This document shows, one piece after another, positions 51,873-52,751 of a stretch of DNA of 52,751 nt. The stretch covers positions 1-52,751 of the IMG/VR virus record IMGVR_UViG_3300025892_000028; one strand, written 5' to 3'. The notes beneath the pieces are model-generated. The model had not been told where the DNA came from. It worked only from the letters and a program-made list of their open reading frames with translations, and did not search any database. The position numbers and the translations under genes were made by a program. This stretch comes from a virus. Every line of letters begins with the position of its first letter. Within the stretch, counting starts at the first letter, position 1.

Positions 51873-52751
51873 ATGACTAGAAATTTATATTTTACACAAG
51901 GAACTAAGGGTGAACAGAACCTAGTACAGGATCTGGTTGACGAACAGATCAAAATGTATGGTCTGGAATGTTATTACATTCCTCGTCAGATCTACGAAGA
52001 TAAGTTGTGGAATGATATCTATTATTCTCAGTTTAAAGATAGTTATCTTATTGAGATGTATCTGGAAAACTTTCAAAATTTTGGTGGCAATGGTGACATG
52101 CTATCAAAGTTTGGTCTTCGCGTAACTGATGAAGTAACACTTACACTTTCTAGGAGAAGATGGAGAGATTTTGTAGATGTCTCTACTAATAAAATTGTAT
52201 CTGGAAGACCTAATGATGGAGATTTAGTATGGTTTCCTTTGAATGAAACTGTATTTGAAATCAAGTATGTAGAAAATCAAAAACCATTCTACCAGTTAGG
52301 AAGTCTATATACATATACGTTGACGTGTGAAGTCTTTGAATACGGCGATAGTATCTTTGATACTGGCGTTACTTCTATTGATAACACTGAAATGGAATCT
52401 GGAGTATTCCCAATTCTATTGAACCTCAATGGAAGTGGATACTTTACTGAAGATGAAAAAGTTTCTGGAACTAGATTTGATGCTGCTGCAACTGCAGTCG
52501 CTGATGCATCTGGAGTTCTTGGTGCGATTACTATCACATCAGCTGGTCAGAAATATGAAACTGCTCCAAATGCATTTTGGTATTCTCCTACAGGAACATT
52601 CATCACTTCATCTACAACTGCGATCACCAATGGTGTAGTCAGTGCTGTCAATGCTCCTACAGGATCATACATATATGGAGATGTTGTTTATGATGCCAAC
52701 GATCAAATTGTAAGTATCACTGGATGGAATCCAATTATTAAAATTGATTCA
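51873..52751 (+). CDS. 14: Neck protein gp14, 3' end outside the window
   Basis: Open for 293 codons to the right edge from ATG at 51873. T4 gp14 (256 residues) matches are MYGLECYYIPRQ near residue 28 (MRGVECYYVPRE in T4), FGLRVTDEVTLTL near 80, and PNDGDLVWFPLNETVFEI with PFYQLG near 111-140. The protein is longer than T4's: from about residue 185 it carries a GSGYFTEDEKVSGT segment and a TITSAGQKYETAP module like those in gp7 and gp8. gp14 acts in the head-to-tail connector. Coupled to gp13 by a one-base gap. Confidence 0.93.
   Translation, partial: MTRNLYFTQGTKGEQNLVQDLVDEQIKMYGLECYYIPRQIYEDKLWNDIYYSQFKDSYLIEMYLENFQNFGGNGDMLSKFGLRVTDEVTLTLSRRRWRDFVDVSTNKIVSGRPNDGDLVWFPLNETVFEIKYVENQKPFYQLGSLYTYTLTCEVFEYGDSIFDTGVTSIDNTEMESGVFPILLNLNGSGYFTEDEKVSGTRFDAAATAVADASGVLGAITITSAGQKYETAPNAFWYSPTGTFITSSTTAITNGVVSAVNAPTGSYIYGDVVYDANDQIVSITGWNPIIKIDS

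Overview
This window is part of the virion-structure cluster of a T4-like cyanophage (Myoviridae-type, tailed), most likely infecting Prochlorococcus or Synechococcus. The evidence is an AT-rich sequence, very dense coding with overlapping stop/start codons, and T4 baseplate and neck homologues in T4 order: gp25, gp6, gp7, gp8, then large fibre proteins, then gp13 and gp14. Late genes carry the T4-type late promoter TATAAATA. The host assignment is inference; no photosynthesis gene lies in the window.

Layout. Positions 1-36 hold nothing recognisable. 37-1641 (minus) is a flavin-dependent tryptophan halogenase. 1716-2644 is a run of five tiny genes, including a CxxC glutaredoxin. 2629-8007 holds an unknown virion protein, a PAAR spike-tip protein and a 1345-residue Ig/glycine-rich adhesin. 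8062-8751 holds three small genes behind a consensus sigma70 promoter. 8771-22622 is the baseplate wedge: gp25, gp6, a gp7 grown to 3323 residues (T4 gp7 is 1032) and gp8. 22665-47567 is a set of giant or fibre-type virion proteins: a DUF4815-type protein, a trimer-type fibre, two smaller structural proteins, a 2120-residue repetitive fibre, and a 1900-residue protein with a cupredoxin-like copper-site motif. 47900-50026 is a minus-strand three-gene operon inside the late cluster, with its own sigma70 promoter and a bidirectional terminator. It encodes a small phage protein and two related DUF6445/2OG-Fe(II)-oxygenase-like proteins, one with an intact metal triad and one without. 50122-51036 holds a small gene and another 2OG-Fe(II) oxygenase. 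51077 to the right edge is gp13 and gp14 (gp14 runs off the end).

How it works together. Most genes build the baseplate, fibres and neck. Late promoters precede gp25, gp8, the fibre genes and gp13, so each assembly block can be transcribed separately. At two places (32816-32861 and 51038-51072) the late promoter is built into a rho-independent terminator: upstream readthrough should stop while the late transcript should start inside the hairpin and escape it. A minority of genes (halogenase, glutaredoxin, oxygenases, small basic and acidic proteins) look metabolic or regulatory, and some have host-type sigma70 promoters, suggesting earlier expression.

The least ordinary parts are the halogenase plus DUF6445-like pair, the promoter-in-terminator elements, the copper-type and YHYH domains inside virion proteins, and the small beta-modules shared among at least five different structural proteins. 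No tRNA, CRISPR array, insertion sequence or origin was seen. No gap between genes exceeds 300 bases.
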